Source: Nipponacmea schrenckii (Eukaryota > Mollusca > Gastropoda > Lottiidae). Taken from it: a DNA stretch of 64,000 bases. Below, piece after piece: positions 63,901 to 64,000 of this stretch. The position numbers and the translations under genes are program-made. Every line of letters begins with the position of its first letter. Positions within the stretch are counted from its first letter, which is position 1. Below the pieces are notes generated by a model, which was not told the origin of the DNA, ran no database searches, and was given only the letters and a program-made list of their open reading frames with translations. The stretch spans positions 5,394,001-5,458,000 of the forward strand of contig CM060200.1 in the NCBI GenBank assembly GCA_030562195.1, in the 5' to 3' direction.

Positions 63901-64000
63901 TAATAAAAATACTAACTTCACTCAAAAAATAAACATTCAAACCCAATTGCAACATTTAAAGAGATGTGAAATAATAAATAAGGAGTACCTTTATATAGGT
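60946..64000. other. AT-rich 3' end of window; no recognised gene
   Basis: A short (ta)n tract lies at about 61571-61582. From about 61750 to 63990 the sequence is AT-rich with no open frame of note and looks like UTR or intron. Its right end could be a minus-strand donor (gtactcc after cctatataaag, near 63985), hinting that a minus-strand gene may begin to the right. This is not enough to call an exon. Confidence 0.35.

Overview
This is a window of an AT-rich, intron-rich animal nuclear genome, most likely a mollusc and probably a gastropod. The protein genes have short exons with GT-AG junctions and belong to conserved metazoan families. The spaces between them hold tRNA-headed SINEs, minisatellites and the diverged 'gggcaataactc' type repeats common in molluscan DNA. 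A secreted protein with many peritrophin-A chitin-binding domains fits a lophotrochozoan. There is no bacterial, organellar or CRISPR sequence.

Layout. (1) 1-6.4 kb, + strand: the 3' part of a Shaw/Kv3-type voltage-gated K+ channel. T1 end through S6 and tail are visible, with a one-base frameshift between S4 and S5. A coiled-coil exon at 6.2 kb may belong to the same gene. (2) 6.4-11.3 kb: mostly non-coding, with a 59-bp tandem repeat. (3) 11.3-20.6 kb, - strand: a three-exon secreted chitin-binding protein with six clear CBM14 domains, followed downstream by a tentative unknown gene. (4) 20.6-29.4 kb: no host gene recognised; a SINE with target-site duplication and a broken hAT transposase lie here. 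(5) 29.4-37.7 kb, - strand: complete PPWD1 (WD40 plus cyclophilin), reconstructed as 17 phase-consistent exons. (6) 39.6-40.2 kb, - strand: 3' part of an unknown basic coiled-coil gene. (7) 41.1-43.1 kb: a 225-bp duplication and a 1.5-kb minisatellite of 30-bp units. (8) 43.2-47.5 kb, - strand: WDR18, ten exons, lacking only a tiny first coding exon. (9) 51.4-52.8 kb, - strand: RNF11, three exons. (10) 53.5-58.4 kb, + strand: a FANCC-like Fanconi core gene, head to head with RNF11. (11) 59.3-60.8 kb, - strand: PLGRKT, four exons. (12) 60.9-64 kb: AT-rich, no gene recognised.

The right half is a compact run of housekeeping genes (spliceosomal cyclophilin, ribosome-biogenesis WD protein, E3 ligase, DNA repair, plasminogen-receptor homologue). 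RNF11 and the FANCC-like gene face each other across 633 bp containing a perfect CRE and an E2F-like site. No operon-like co-function is implied. Exon borders were set by hand from splice dinucleotides, reading phase and remembered family sequences; no search was run.
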